A DNA stretch of 64,000 nucleotides, taken from positions 1 to 64,000 of the forward strand of contig CAMVDX010000011.1 in the NCBI GenBank assembly GCA_947166355.1. The letters run 5' to 3'. The position numbers and the translations under genes were made by a program. Below are positions 54,863 through 63,380 of this stretch, in pieces; positions within the stretch are counted from its first letter, which is position 1; each line of letters opens with the position of its first letter. Origin of the DNA: an uncultured Treponema sp. (GTDB lineage: Bacteria > Spirochaetota > Spirochaetia > Treponematales > Treponemataceae). Under the pieces are notes generated by a model. The model was not told the DNA's origin, searched no databases, and saw nothing but the letters and a program-made list of their open reading frames with translations.

Positions 54863-56020
54863 TCATTTTTTCCGCAGAATATCATAAATACCAATCTGCT
54901 TTTCTTTGCTGAGAACCTTCCAGCAGTTTGCCGGGCTTCCGGAAGCGACTGAATCGCCGGCCATTTTTTCTTCCATGGCGGCAAATTTTTCCAGATCCAG
55001 ACCATATTCGTGTAGGGTAGGTACCTTTAATTCAACAGTCAGTTTTTCCAGGGCTGCAAGGAATTTTTCGGCACCTGTTTTTGGGTCGTCGTTTTCTTTT
55101 GCGACTCCAATGGCAATACCGAGCGCGGCAAACTTTTCATAACATCCGTCAAGAACGGCCCGCAGGCATTCTACAGCCAGCATGGCATTTGAGATTCCGT
55201 GAGGAACATGAAAGCAGGCTCCAATAGGACGGCTCATTCCGTGAATGATTGTTGTCGGCGAACCGTTAATGGCTACTCCAGCCTCATAAGCGGCAAAGCT
55301 CATATTTTTGCGGGCTTCTTTGTCATTCCCGTCTGCACAGGCTTTTGGAAGATATTTGAAAATTCGTTTTACCGCATCAAGACAGAACATGTCGGTAATC
55401 GGATTAGCCTTGCGGCAGGTATAGCTTTCTATGGCGTGGCAAAGTGCATCCATTCCGGTTGCAAGCGTTATGCTGAGCGGAGATGAAATGGTGTAGGTAT
55501 AGTCAATGATTGCAATTTTTGGTAAAAGTGCATCGCCTTTATAAAGCAGCTTTTCACTGGTTTGAGTATTTGTGAAAACAAAATAACGGGTAACCTCTGA
55601 ACCGGTTCCCGCTGTTGTAGGGATTAAAACGAGCGGAGCAAAATTTCCCGAGAGCTCTTTGCCTTTATAGTCAATCATTTTACCGGGAAGAACAGACATT
55701 GCGGCAATCGCCTTTGCAGTATCAAGCGGTGTTCCTCCACCAAGTCCGATTATAAAATCACATTTCTGAGCCTTAAAAACTTCAACTCCGTTCATAATCA
55801 TGATGTCGGTTGGTTCGCCAGGTAAATCATTAAAAATTACAGACTCAATTCCATTATCAGAAAGAGTTGTCTGAACTTTATCTGCAAGGCCGGTTTTTGT
55901 AATTATTTTGCCGGTTACAATCAAAGCCTTTTTTCCGAGAGAAGCTAATTCACTGCTGGCAGACTCTAAAGCTCCTTCTCCAAAAAAGGTTTTTGGCGCT
56001 GTGGTGAAAGAAAAATTCAT
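54863..56020 (-). CDS. Iron-containing alcohol dehydrogenase
   Basis: A 385-residue group III alcohol dehydrogenase. The NAD-binding half shows GLGGGTPLDTAKAIAAM, and the iron-binding half has ATGMDALCHAIESYTCRK with Asp and His ligands and IIHGMSRPIGACFHVPHG with further histidines. Such enzymes reduce semialdehydes (malonate, succinate or sulfoacetaldehyde semialdehyde-type) to alcohols. Immediately downstream of the class III aminotransferase in the same direction, it would reduce the aldehyde that the transaminase produces. Substrate unknown. Confidence 0.9.
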   Translation of the reverse strand: MNFSFTTAPKTFFGEGALESASSELASLGKKALIVTGKIITKTGLADKVQTTLSDNGIESVIFNDLPGEPTDIMIMNGVEVFKAQKCDFIIGLGGGTPLDTAKAIAAMSVLPGKMIDYKGKELSGNFAPLVLIPTTAGTGSEVTRYFVFTNTQTSEKLLYKGDALLPKIAIIDYTYTISSPLSITLATGMDALCHAIESYTCRKANPITDMFCLDAVKRIFKYLPKACADGNDKEARKNMSFAAYEAGVAINGSPTTIIHGMSRPIGACFHVPHGISNAMLAVECLRAVLDGCYEKFAALGIAIGVAKENDDPKTGAEKFLAALEKLTVELKVPTLHEYGLDLEKFAAMEEKMAGDSVASGSPANCWKVLSKEKQIGIYDILRKK

Positions 56021-56093
56021 AATAATCTCCCAAAAAAAGAAAATGACAGGACCTGAAAAATGCTAAGAGTCCTGCCATTTTCTAAATATACTT

Positions 56094-57419
56094 TTAAATA
56101 TATTTTTCATCTACGATTGAAAGAACTTCGTCGAGCTTAGAAAGTTCTTCGTCTAGCTGCGCTTCTGTGATGATAAGAGGAGGCGCAACAATAATTACGT
56201 TTTCGTGCGAATAGGTAAAGAAACCGCGGCATTTTAATTCCTTTACGATTGCACCCATAATGCCCTGCGGATCCTGACCCCATGGAACAAGAGGCTCTCG
56301 TGTTTTACGGTCTTTTACAAGTTCAACTCCACTGAACAGACCGATGTAGCGGACATCACCAACGCATTCATGTTTTGCCTTAATTTCTTCGAGTTTCTGT
56401 CCTAGATATTTTCCAACCTTCTGAACATGTTCTTCAATATTGTTTTTCAAATAAAATTCCTGACAGGCAACTCCGGCAGCACAGGCAAGCGGATGTCCTG
56501 AATAAGTAAGACCACAGCTCAGGTATTTGTCATCAAAGAAATGTGCAATTTCATTTTTTACGATTGCGCCACCAAGTGGAATATAACCTGAGTTTACGCC
56601 CTTTGCAAAAGTGATGATATCTGGAGTAACGTCAAAGTTCATATAGGCAAACATTTTTCCGGTTCTGTACCAGCCTGCCATAACTTCATCACAAATCATC
56701 ATAATGCCAAATTCATCACAGATTTTGCGGACACCTTTTAGATAATTTTTTGGATAGATGATGATGCCGTTTGAGCCGACAACAGTTTCCAGAATGATAG
56801 CGGCAATTCTGTCACCACCTTCAAAAATTACCTGCTCACGGAGCTTTTCAACATAGTATTCACATTCTGCATCTTCAGATTCAAATTTTATTTTTTCCTG
56901 ATAAGAGTAAGGTCCGCGAAAGTGAATAAAACCCGGAATAGCAGGCTCAAGAGCAAAGTGACGCGGTTCGCCGGTAAGATTTCCAGCACCAAAGGTAGAA
57001 CCATGATAAGAACGGTACTGGCTCATAACCTTAAAACGGCCGGTATACATTCGGGCAATTTTGATGGCATTTTCATTTGCGTCGGCTCCACCATTTGTAA
57101 AAAAGACTTTACCAAAACAGTCAGGAAGCCGGTCTATAATCGATTTAGCAAGCTTAGCTCGCGGTTCTGCACCCCAGGAACCCTGAACATAAGCATATTT
57201 ATCGAGCTGAGCTTTAATAGCTTCTGTCATTTCTTTATTTGCATATCCGGCATTTACATTTACCTGTTCAGAAGACATATCTGCATAACGGTTGCCTTCG
57301 GAATCATAAATATAAATTCCTTCTGCTCGTTCAACAACAGTCGGATTTAATCCGCCCTGTTTACTCCAGCCAAGCAGAACATTTTCTGTCTGCATTTGTG
57401 CAATTTCATCTGCTGTCAT
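56094..57419 (-). CDS. Class III omega-aminotransferase
   Basis: A 441-residue PLP enzyme. The PLP lysine is in ITFAKGVNSGYIPLGGA, with the preceding MMICDEVMAGWYRTGK aspartate, and the phosphate-binding region is NGGADANENAIKIARMYTGR. The N-terminus LNPTVVERAEGIYIYDSEGN is that of omega-amino acid:pyruvate/2-oxoglutarate transaminases (beta-alanine, taurine or related). It is first gene of the leftward locus, followed by the alcohol dehydrogenase after 73 bases. The reaction yields an omega-semialdehyde. Its promoter region faces the PucR regulator. Confidence 0.9.
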   Translation of the reverse strand: MTADEIAQMQTENVLLGWSKQGGLNPTVVERAEGIYIYDSEGNRYADMSSEQVNVNAGYANKEMTEAIKAQLDKYAYVQGSWGAEPRAKLAKSIIDRLPDCFGKVFFTNGGADANENAIKIARMYTGRFKVMSQYRSYHGSTFGAGNLTGEPRHFALEPAIPGFIHFRGPYSYQEKIKFESEDAECEYYVEKLREQVIFEGGDRIAAIILETVVGSNGIIIYPKNYLKGVRKICDEFGIMMICDEVMAGWYRTGKMFAYMNFDVTPDIITFAKGVNSGYIPLGGAIVKNEIAHFFDDKYLSCGLTYSGHPLACAAGVACQEFYLKNNIEEHVQKVGKYLGQKLEEIKAKHECVGDVRYIGLFSGVELVKDRKTREPLVPWGQDPQGIMGAIVKELKCRGFFTYSHENVIIVAPPLIITEAQLDEELSKLDEVLSIVDEKYI

Positions 57420-57570
57420 AAAATCCTCCTAAAAACAATAAACACCGAATTAGCGGCGTTGCTTTGAAAGTATCACAATAAGATTTTTTATTTATTGACA
57501 AAAAGTACAAATATTAATATTTTTTGTGTGCAAATTGCCTGATAAGGCGATTTTTTATAAGGAACGATTT

Positions 57571-58761
57571 ATGGCTCTTTCACTTCAAACAATTTTTAAT
57601 TTTACAGAAACTCCTTTTAAGCTTAAGCTTCTGGCAGGAAAAAAAGGCTTTAAGAAAAATGTAAGCTGGGTTTATTATACCGAAGATGCTGCAACAATTG
57701 AGTTTATAAGAGGCGGGGAGCTGACTGTTACCCTTGGTGTTAATTTTGAGAGAAGTAAAGACAATCTGGGAATTCATTCTGATGATTATATTTATATATT
57801 TTTAAAAGAGTTCATTGACGAATTTATAAAACATGATGCAACCGGTCTTATTATAAATACCGGAAAATACATAAAAGAAATTCCGCAGAGGGTAATTGAT
57901 TATTGTAATGAAAAAGATTTTCCGCTTCTTTCTATGCCTTGGGAAGTTCACACAATTGATCTGATGCAGGAAATAGGAAATATGATTGTAAGTGATAATC
58001 AGAACACGAATACAATCGAAAGATATTTATACAAGGCAATTTACAGAAAAAATGATTTTGATCCAAACCAGATTGCAAATACAATTTTCCGCGATGCCAA
58101 AACTTTTACGATTATGCTTGTTGATTTAAAGGAATCTTTATTCAATGAGAATCTTGAAAAAATCAAACGTTATGTTCAGTTTAATTTTAATGCAAGAATA
58201 AGTTTGAAGCAGACAGATTACGCAAGCTTTATTCATAATCATAAAGTGATTTTTATCTTAAAAAATGTTGAGCCTTTTGCGATTCAGGAAATTTTTAAGC
58301 TGGTAAAAGAAGACAGATATTTTAAGGATTCCATAGTTTCAGTTTCAGATTCTACTGGCACTGTGGAAGAGCTTAGTGAAATTTATGAACATGCTAAAAT
58401 TGCGCTCGAAATTAATTCTGAACCGGATAAGATAAATTACTATGAGAATCTTGGACTTTATAAAATTTTGTTTGATGTAAAAAATCCGAAAATCCTGAAA
58501 ACTTTTTATAATGAAAATCTAGGAAAGCTTGAAGAGCTGGATGCAGATAAAAAAGAAGATTTTTTGAGAACACTAGCTTTATATCTTAAAACCGGCGGAA
58601 ATGTTTTAAAAGTTGCGGAATTGAATAATGCGCACAGAAATACAATTCTTTACAGAATCAGTCGAATGGAAGAAATTCTTGGTTTTGATTTTTCTGATGG
58701 TGAAATACGAACAGCTCTGCAGGTCTGTTTATATATTCGAAATTTAAATAACCTTGGTTAA
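57571..58761 (+). CDS. PucR family transcriptional regulator
   Basis: A 396-residue regulator. The ATG at 57571 has an AAGGA upstream and is preferred to the longer frame from 57526. The N-terminal PucR sensor domain spans about 1-125 (FKKNVSWVYYTEDAATIEFI, FLKEFIDEFIKHDATGLIIN) and a GGDEF-like middle domain follows. The C-terminal HTH_30 reads YLKTGGNVLKVAELNNAHRN then TILYRISRMEEILGF. PucR-type proteins control purine, allantoin or amino-acid catabolism in response to a metabolite. Being divergent from the aminotransferase, it most likely controls the whole 47-57 kb locus. Confidence 0.92.
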   Translation: MALSLQTIFNFTETPFKLKLLAGKKGFKKNVSWVYYTEDAATIEFIRGGELTVTLGVNFERSKDNLGIHSDDYIYIFLKEFIDEFIKHDATGLIINTGKYIKEIPQRVIDYCNEKDFPLLSMPWEVHTIDLMQEIGNMIVSDNQNTNTIERYLYKAIYRKNDFDPNQIANTIFRDAKTFTIMLVDLKESLFNENLEKIKRYVQFNFNARISLKQTDYASFIHNHKVIFILKNVEPFAIQEIFKLVKEDRYFKDSIVSVSDSTGTVEELSEIYEHAKIALEINSEPDKINYYENLGLYKILFDVKNPKILKTFYNENLGKLEELDADKKEDFLRTLALYLKTGGNVLKVAELNNAHRNTILYRISRMEEILGFDFSDGEIRTALQVCLYIRNLNNLG

Positions 58762-58853
58762 TTTTTTTGGGAATTCATTTTTAGGGTTAATTTAAAATGA
58801 CATCTCCTGTATAATTTGTCTAAATAAAAGTTTCTTTTTTAAGGGAGATAGAA

Positions 58854-61703
58854 ATGAAAAAACTTAACAGATTTTTTGCTGTATTTTTTGCAGCAGCATT
58901 TGTTACTTCTGTTCTTTTTGTAACAGGATGTTCTTCATCTAAGGTTACGAAAAACGGAACTCCGCTTGTTATGGAAGCTGCCATCAAGCAGGGAAAACTT
59001 GACAATGGAATGTCATATTTTATTCGTGAAAATGGCGAACCAAAAAACCGCATTCAGCTGCGTCTTGTTGTAAAGGCCGGCTCATGTATGGAAGATGATG
59101 ACCAAAAGGGTATTGCTCACTTTGTTGAGCATATGTGCTTCAACGGAACTGAGCATTTTGAAAAATCTGCCATTGTAGATTATTTTGAATCAATTGGTAT
59201 GTCTTTTGGTCCGGAAGTAAATGCCGAAACAAGTTTTGAGCATACAGTTTATATGCTTGAGCTGCCGGCTGATAATCTGGAAATGCTGAAGACAAGTCTT
59301 CTTGTTCTTCATGACTGGGCAAGTGCCGTAACCTTTGATCCGGAAGAAATCGAAAAAGAACGCGGTGTAATTGTTGAAGAATGGCGTATGCGTATGCAGG
59401 GTGTACAGGGCCGTGTTTCTGATAAAGAGATTTCAGTTCTGTTTAAAGATTCACGCTATGCGGATCGACTCCCGATTGGAGATATGGATGTAATCAAAAA
59501 TATTTCTCCTGAACGTATTGTGGACTTTTATAAAAAATGGTACAGACCTGAAAACATGGCTGTAGTAGCCGTTGGTGATATTGAAACTGAAGTTCTGGAA
59601 AATGCCATCAAAGAAATCATGGGTGAGATTCCAGCTTCTGATAAAAAGACAAAGCTTCCAGCCTTTAAGATTCCTGCAAAAAAAGAGAAGACACTTGATA
59701 TTATCCGCGATAAAGAGCTTGCAATCATTCAGGCAGAAATCTACATGATGAGTGAAGATATAGGAGCTTTTTCAACTGTAGAAGATCTCCGTGAAGAATA
59801 TGCACTTGGCTTTGTAACAGATGCCTTTAATTTGCGATGTCAGGAGCTTACAAACCAGCCGAATGCTCCATGGCTTGCAGCCGGAATTGGCCGTGTAAGT
59901 CTTACAAATAATAATTATTTTTACGCATTGCAGTTTTATCCAAAGACTGGAATGTTTACAGAAGCCTTCAAGGCATATCTTGATGCCTTTGACCGCTTTA
60001 TGAACTTTGGAATTACAGATGCCGAGCTTGAGAGATTAAAGCAGGCTTATCTGATGAACATTCAGCAGAGCTATGCAAATAAAGAAAATCATGCTTCTGC
60101 AAATTATGCAGGCAATCTTGTAAATCATTTCCTTACCGGAAAAATTTATATTTCTGATGATGATAATCTTAAGATTGCGACAGAAATCATAAATCAACTT
60201 ACAACCGAAGAAATTCTTGCTGCTGCAAAAAAATGCTTTGCAACCCGCGGAACTTCAATGTTTGTCCTCTGTCCAGAGACTCTTGAAATTCCTGCTGAAA
60301 ACGAAATACTTGATGTCTGGAAAAATTACGAAGGCGATGCCGGAAAGGAAGCTTATGTTGATGATGCAGGTGACGGTGAACTCATGGCAAAGCCTTCTGA
60401 AAAAGCAAAGGTTACCGAGAAAAAAGCAATCAAGGAACTGGGCGGAACTCAGTATACCTTTGAAAACGGTGTAAAAATAATCACAAAGAAAACTGATTTC
60501 CAGAAGGATTCAATTGCATTCTATGCAGGAAGTAAGGGCGGTCTTTATCAGTTGAAAGAAGATGAAGCTCCTTCTGCAAACAGAGCTGTTGAATATGCAA
60601 TTTTCTCCGGCTTTGGAGGAAAAACTTACTCTCAGATTCAGAAAATTGCCACAACAAAGAATTTGAGCGTATCTTTTGGATTTGGAAATACAGAAGAATA
60701 TTTTAGCGGAACTGCTACAAAGGATAATCTTGAAGAAAGCCTTCAGATGATAAATCTTGTTTTCTCTCAGCCACAGTTTACTGAGGACGGCTGGACAACT
60801 TTGATAGGTCAGTATAAGCAGGTTGCAGAAACTTATGGTGCACGCCCTCAGCAGATTTATTCTGAAAAGATTACGGAAGCAATTTATGGCAAGTCCTGGT
60901 GGAATGCTCCGCTGAACATGGACTATGTAAACAAGCTTGATGCTGCTACAGCTGAAAGAGTTTTCAAGGAACGCTTTGGAAATCCTGCTGACTTTACGTT
61001 TGTATTTGTCGGTGATTTTGATGAAGAGGTGCTTGTTGATTTGTGTGCTTCTTATCTTGGAACTCTTAAGACAAATAAAAAGTTTGAAGAAACAAAATAT
61101 GTTTACTTCCCGTTCCCTAAGAGCAGTAAGACTGTAACTGTTGAAAAGGGAATTGATAATAACGGTGACGTTTACCTCTGTTTTGGCGGTGAGCTTCCTG
61201 AATCTAAGGATATGGAGAAGGGCTTTAAAGAAAGCACAATTATCAATCAGCTTGCTTCTGTGCTCGATATCCGTCTTCGTGAAGTTATCCGTGAGGACAA
61301 GAGTGGTTCTTATGGTGTAAGCTGCGGCGGCTTTATTGACGGCTGGCCGGAGCGCTTCTATCAGGTTTATGTTGAGTTTGGCTGTGAGCCTGAACGTGAG
61401 GAAGAGCTTTCTGCGACAGTAATTGATACCATCAAAGAAATTCAGAAGGGAAATATTTCTGATGAAATTATTGCGAAGGTAAAGGAATCTTATGTTCGCG
61501 GTATTGAAACTTCTTTGAGAAACAACTACTGGTGGCTGAGCCGCTTTAGTTCAGAAATACTCTTTACTTACGAGCCTTTGTGGTTTACAACAAACAGCAG
61601 CAAGGCTGCAGACTGGATTACAAAGGATGCTATTGTAGATGCTGCTAAAAAGTATCTCAATACAGAAAGATTTGTAACCGGATATTTAAAGCCTGAGAAA
61701 TAA
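58854..61703 (+). CDS. M16 family zinc peptidase lipoprotein
   Basis: A 949-residue exported peptidase. The lipoprotein signal ends VTGCSSS (Cys26). The active M16 half has the inverted zinc motif HFVEH at residues 89-93 within GIAHFVEHMCFNGTEHFEKS, with a second zinc glutamate in the following helix (DPEEIEKERGVIVEEWRMR). The second half (about 550-949) is the inactive M16 domain that completes the clamshell. It resembles PqqL/pitrilysin-type peptide scavengers that digest imported or periplasmic peptides. A GGGAG site precedes the ATG. The gene ends in a strong palindromic terminator of family B. Confidence 0.93.
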   Translation: MKKLNRFFAVFFAAAFVTSVLFVTGCSSSKVTKNGTPLVMEAAIKQGKLDNGMSYFIRENGEPKNRIQLRLVVKAGSCMEDDDQKGIAHFVEHMCFNGTEHFEKSAIVDYFESIGMSFGPEVNAETSFEHTVYMLELPADNLEMLKTSLLVLHDWASAVTFDPEEIEKERGVIVEEWRMRMQGVQGRVSDKEISVLFKDSRYADRLPIGDMDVIKNISPERIVDFYKKWYRPENMAVVAVGDIETEVLENAIKEIMGEIPASDKKTKLPAFKIPAKKEKTLDIIRDKELAIIQAEIYMMSEDIGAFSTVEDLREEYALGFVTDAFNLRCQELTNQPNAPWLAAGIGRVSLTNNNYFYALQFYPKTGMFTEAFKAYLDAFDRFMNFGITDAELERLKQAYLMNIQQSYANKENHASANYAGNLVNHFLTGKIYISDDDNLKIATEIINQLTTEEILAAAKKCFATRGTSMFVLCPETLEIPAENEILDVWKNYEGDAGKEAYVDDAGDGELMAKPSEKAKVTEKKAIKELGGTQYTFENGVKIITKKTDFQKDSIAFYAGSKGGLYQLKEDEAPSANRAVEYAIFSGFGGKTYSQIQKIATTKNLSVSFGFGNTEEYFSGTATKDNLEESLQMINLVFSQPQFTEDGWTTLIGQYKQVAETYGARPQQIYSEKITEAIYGKSWWNAPLNMDYVNKLDAATAERVFKERFGNPADFTFVFVGDFDEEVLVDLCASYLGTLKTNKKFEETKYVYFPFPKSSKTVTVEKGIDNNGDVYLCFGGELPESKDMEKGFKESTIINQLASVLDIRLREVIREDKSGSYGVSCGGFIDGWPERFYQVYVEFGCEPEREEELSATVIDTIKEIQKGNISDEIIAKVKESYVRGIETSLRNNYWWLSRFSSEILFTYEPLWFTTNSSKAADWITKDAIVDAAKKYLNTERFVTGYLKPEK

Positions 61704-61807
61704 AAAAACTGGTGGTTGAGTGCCTGCAGGGCAGGTATATCGAAACCACCAGTTTTTTTGAAAAATAAGGTGGTTTCGATATGCCACTATGTGGCTACTC
61801 AACCACC
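61702..61807. terminator. Family B terminator pair between M16 and NSS genes
   Basis: Arms aaaaaaactggtggtt (61702-61717) and aaccaccagttttttt (61744-61759) are perfect complements with a T tract, an intrinsic terminator for the M16 gene. They enclose the hairpin tgcctgcagggca. An inverted family copy follows, arms ggtggtt and aaccacc (61769-61807), with inner hairpin gccactatgtggc. Together they separate convergent genes. Confidence 0.85.
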
Positions 61808-61814
61808 AAATGTA

Positions 61815-63212
61815 TTAAATAATTCCCATACCTGTCAAAAGAATGATGAAGAGCAGGATTGGTGCAACGAACTTAATCATTACAACGTAAAGTCCCTTGC
61901 GAACAAAGTGTTCACCGTTAAGGGTAATTTCATCAATTGTAGTCTTTGGCTTAGCAACCCAGCCAATAAGAATACAGGTAAGAAGACCAACAATAGGCAT
62001 AAGGATGTTGTTACTTGCGTAGTCAAGAATATCAAGAATCTGACCAATACTACCGTTCGGAAGCTTGAGGTCAAAGTAGAATACGTTATATCCAAGACAA
62101 ACGATAATAGAAACAACGAATGTGCTTACTGCCATAATGAAGGCTGAACGGCGGCGGCTCCACTTGAACTTATCCATCATAGAAGAAGTGATAGCTTCGA
62201 GAATAGAAACTGCAGAAGTAAGAGCTGCGAACATTACCATAACGAAGAAAATCAAACCAATGAAATCACCAAACTTGCCGAGGGAATTGAATACCTTTGG
62301 AAGTGTGATGAACATAAGTCCAGGACCGGCAGACATTCCTTCTTTTCCGCTGAAGGCAAATACGGCAGGAATAATCATCATACCAGCGAGGATTGCAACA
62401 CCAGTATCAAAGATTTCAATCTGATTTACAGACTTGTTGAGGTTTTCATCCTTTTTCATGTATGAGCCGTAAGCAACCATAATTCCCATTGCGATTGAAA
62501 GAGAATAGAAAAGCTGACCCATTGCATCGAGACAAACTGTGAGGAAGCCCTTGAAAGTAAGGCCGCTAAAGTTTGGAATAAAGTAAATTGCGGCACCCTG
62601 GAGACCAGTACGTGTAACACCATTTGCATCAGTATGTTTGATGAACAAAGCATAGATAGCAATGAAAACAACGATTACAAAAAGAATAGGCATGAGGATT
62701 TTTGAGTAGCGCTCAATTCCGTGCTCAACTCCCTTATAAACGATAATAAAACAGAGAATTGCAAAAAGTGCACAGTAGAAAATCGGCTGCCACTGTGAAG
62801 TGATAAAGCCTGTAAAGAATCCGTCTTCAACAGCAACCTGGCCCTGGAAGGCAAGATAGCAGAACATGTACTTCATTACCCAGCCACCGATTACACAGTA
62901 GTAAGGATAGATAATGAAAGGTACTACGAAAGAGAAGATTCCGAGGAAGCCCCATTTTTTACTGATTTTTGAATAAGCAGTAAGAGGGCTCTCCTGAGTC
63001 TTTCTACCAATTGCAACTTCTGTAATCAAAAGTGCAAAACCAAATGTGAGGGCAAGAGCGAGATATACTACAAGGAAAAGTCCTCCGCCATCTTTTGCAG
63101 CAAGATAAGGGAAGCGCCAGATGTTTCCTAATCCAACGGCACTGCCAGCTGCAGCCAAAACGAACCCGATTGAACTAGTAAACGAGTTGCGCTGTTTTGT
63201 CTGAGTTTCCAT
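61815..63212 (-). CDS. Sodium-dependent NSS/SNF family transporter
   Basis: A 465-residue transporter with 11-12 predicted helices. The first helix carries the hallmark AAAGSAVGLGNIWRFPYLAA (unwound sodium/substrate site). Segments LNKSVNQIEIFDTGVAILAG and FAALTSAVSILEAITSSMMD follow. Bacterial members such as LeuT and MhsT import amino acids with Na+; the cargo here is unknown. There is no regulator in the operon; the TetR gene is divergent upstream and its operators may also serve this gene. Confidence 0.93.
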   Translation of the reverse strand: METQTKQRNSFTSSIGFVLAAAGSAVGLGNIWRFPYLAAKDGGGLFLVVYLALALTFGFALLITEVAIGRKTQESPLTAYSKISKKWGFLGIFSFVVPFIIYPYYCVIGGWVMKYMFCYLAFQGQVAVEDGFFTGFITSQWQPIFYCALFAILCFIIVYKGVEHGIERYSKILMPILFVIVVFIAIYALFIKHTDANGVTRTGLQGAAIYFIPNFSGLTFKGFLTVCLDAMGQLFYSLSIAMGIMVAYGSYMKKDENLNKSVNQIEIFDTGVAILAGMMIIPAVFAFSGKEGMSAGPGLMFITLPKVFNSLGKFGDFIGLIFFVMVMFAALTSAVSILEAITSSMMDKFKWSRRRSAFIMAVSTFVVSIIVCLGYNVFYFDLKLPNGSIGQILDILDYASNNILMPIVGLLTCILIGWVAKPKTTIDEITLNGEHFVRKGLYVVMIKFVAPILLFIILLTGMGII

Positions 63213-63325
63213 AAACGATACTCCTATAAAATTTTTTTACGGAAACCATTTTAACATAAAAGTGACAGATAAGTCATTAGAAGATTATGTTATATAGATT
63301 GGAATAGAATAAGGCAACTTTGTTG

Positions 63326-63373
63326 TTGACATAAGTTACCATAAGGTAGTATTATAGTTACCGATAGGTAACT
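63326..63373 (+). promoter_or_regulatory. TetR-gene promoter with two operator palindromes
   Basis: The -35 box TTGACA (63326-63331) and the -10 box TATTAT (63350-63355) are 18 bases apart. The operator agttaccataaggtagt (63334-63350) lies between them. A perfect palindrome, agttacc-gata-ggtaact (63356-63373), lies just after the -10. The gene start is at 63381. This strongly suggests autorepression, and the site may also control the divergent NSS transporter. Confidence 0.75.
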
Positions 63374-63380
63374 TTGCGAT

